Below are positions 12,385 through 12,478 of a stretch of DNA of 12,478 nucleotides, in pieces. The stretch covers positions 72,842 through 85,319 of the forward strand of contig JAKBRD010000001.1 of assembly GCA_021834865.1 (NCBI GenBank), read 5' to 3'. Below the pieces are notes generated by a model. It did not search any database. It was not told where the DNA came from and worked only from the letters and a program-made list of their open reading frames with translations. The position numbers and the translations under genes were made by a program. Each line of letters opens with the position of its first letter. Within the stretch, counting starts at the first letter, position 1. This DNA is from Microcaldota archaeon. Its GTDB lineage: Archaea; Micrarchaeota; Micrarchaeia; Micrarchaeales; Micrarchaeaceae.

Positions 12385-12445
12385 TGCTGTGATGAACAAA
12401 GCGCACTGAGCAATTGCTGTGATGTGGATCTTGAGTGCTGATTGT
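12385..12445 (+). ncRNA. C/D box guide sRNA, predicted to target tRNA-Leu(CAA) C34
   Basis: All four boxes are present in order. C box GTGATGA is at 12389-12395, D' box CTGA at 12406-12409, C' box GTGATGT at 12419-12425 (one mismatch to RUGAUGA) and D box CTGA at 12438-12441. Guide lengths are 10 nt (C to D') and 12 nt (C' to D), and the D'-C' spacer is 9 nt, normal for archaeal double-guide sRNAs. The D-box guide GGATCTTGAGTG is complementary to CACTCAAGATCC. Its inner 10 nt read as tRNA positions 30-39 of a Leu(CAA) anticodon arm (CA-CTCAAGA-T). The nucleotide pairing with the fifth base upstream of the D box is C34, the wobble base. The D' guide ACAAAGCGCA would target UGCGCUUUGU; I could not assign it. 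The ends are approximate. Confidence 0.8.
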
Positions 12446-12470
12446 GTGGTTGAATGGGCATACCTATTGC

Positions 12471-12478
12471 TGCTGTGA
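12471..12478 (+). ncRNA. Possible start of a second C/D box sRNA (cut by window end)
   Basis: TGCTGTGA at the window end repeats exactly the bases that lead into the C box (12385-12392) and the C' box (12415-12422) of the preceding sRNA. Only GTGA of a putative RUGAUGA box is visible, so this is suggestive only. Confidence 0.25.

Noticed and set aside
12385..12478. CRISPR-like or simple repeat array from the recurring TGCTGTGA
   Set aside because: Repeat units are 8 nt at unequal spacing and coincide with C and C' boxes, so C/D box RNA explains them.

Overview
The window is archaeal. It carries the M domain of SRP54, a Rbg/DRG-type GTPase with a TGS domain, SecY of archaeal type, a DUF763 protein, a DUF929 thioredoxin-fold protein, ribosomal protein L41e, an intron-containing tRNA with no encoded CCA, and a C/D box guide RNA. 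Promoters look archaeal (TATA boxes about 26 nt before a start). Two genes use an identical strong GGAGGT Shine-Dalgarno with the same 4-nt spacing, while others look leaderless. Tight packing, isoleucine codons dominated by ATA, a non-canonical tRNA intron, and the mix of DUF929 with DPANN-like gene content fit a small-genome acidophile-associated archaeon such as a Micrarchaeota (ARMAN-type) lineage. That placement is an inference from content, not a phylogeny.

Layout: (1-375) end of srp54; (425-511, minus) a 28-residue lysine-rich peptide gene convergent to it; (651-1754) DRG GTPase; (1817-2257) winged-helix protein; (2235-2341, minus) tRNA-Arg(UCU) with a 32-nt intron in the T loop, overlapping the 3' end of the winged-helix gene in antisense and abutting the stop codon of tatD; (2342-3142, minus) TatD nuclease. 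(3223-5923) is a three-gene operon with junctions of 0 and 1 nt: an anchored DUF929 CxxC protein, a four-helix membrane protein with a Cys-Gly-Cys motif, and a V4R-domain protein with a lysine-rich N-terminal tail. (6034-7488) secY has a roughly 100-nt leader with an inverted repeat. (7569-7643, minus) is a 24-codon L41e gene, convergent to secY and separated from it by several hairpins. (7672-8859) is a membrane-anchored, sequon-rich surface protein; (8904-9995) DUF763; (10001-10510, minus) an unrecognised soluble protein; (10556-11827, minus) histidyl-tRNA synthetase; (11903-12241, minus) thioredoxin; (about 12385-12445) a C/D box sRNA.

How the parts relate: most genes serve translation, tRNA maturation and protein export (SRP54, SecY, DRG, L41e, HisRS, tRNA-Arg, guide RNA). 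The guide upstream of the D box is complementary to a tRNA-Leu(CAA) anticodon arm and would direct 2'-O-methylation of the wobble C34. The least explained unit is the 3223-5923 operon, which looks like an extracytoplasmic thiol/disulfide module coupled to a V4R sensor-like protein. Together with the separate cytoplasmic thioredoxin it suggests redox handling on both sides of the membrane.
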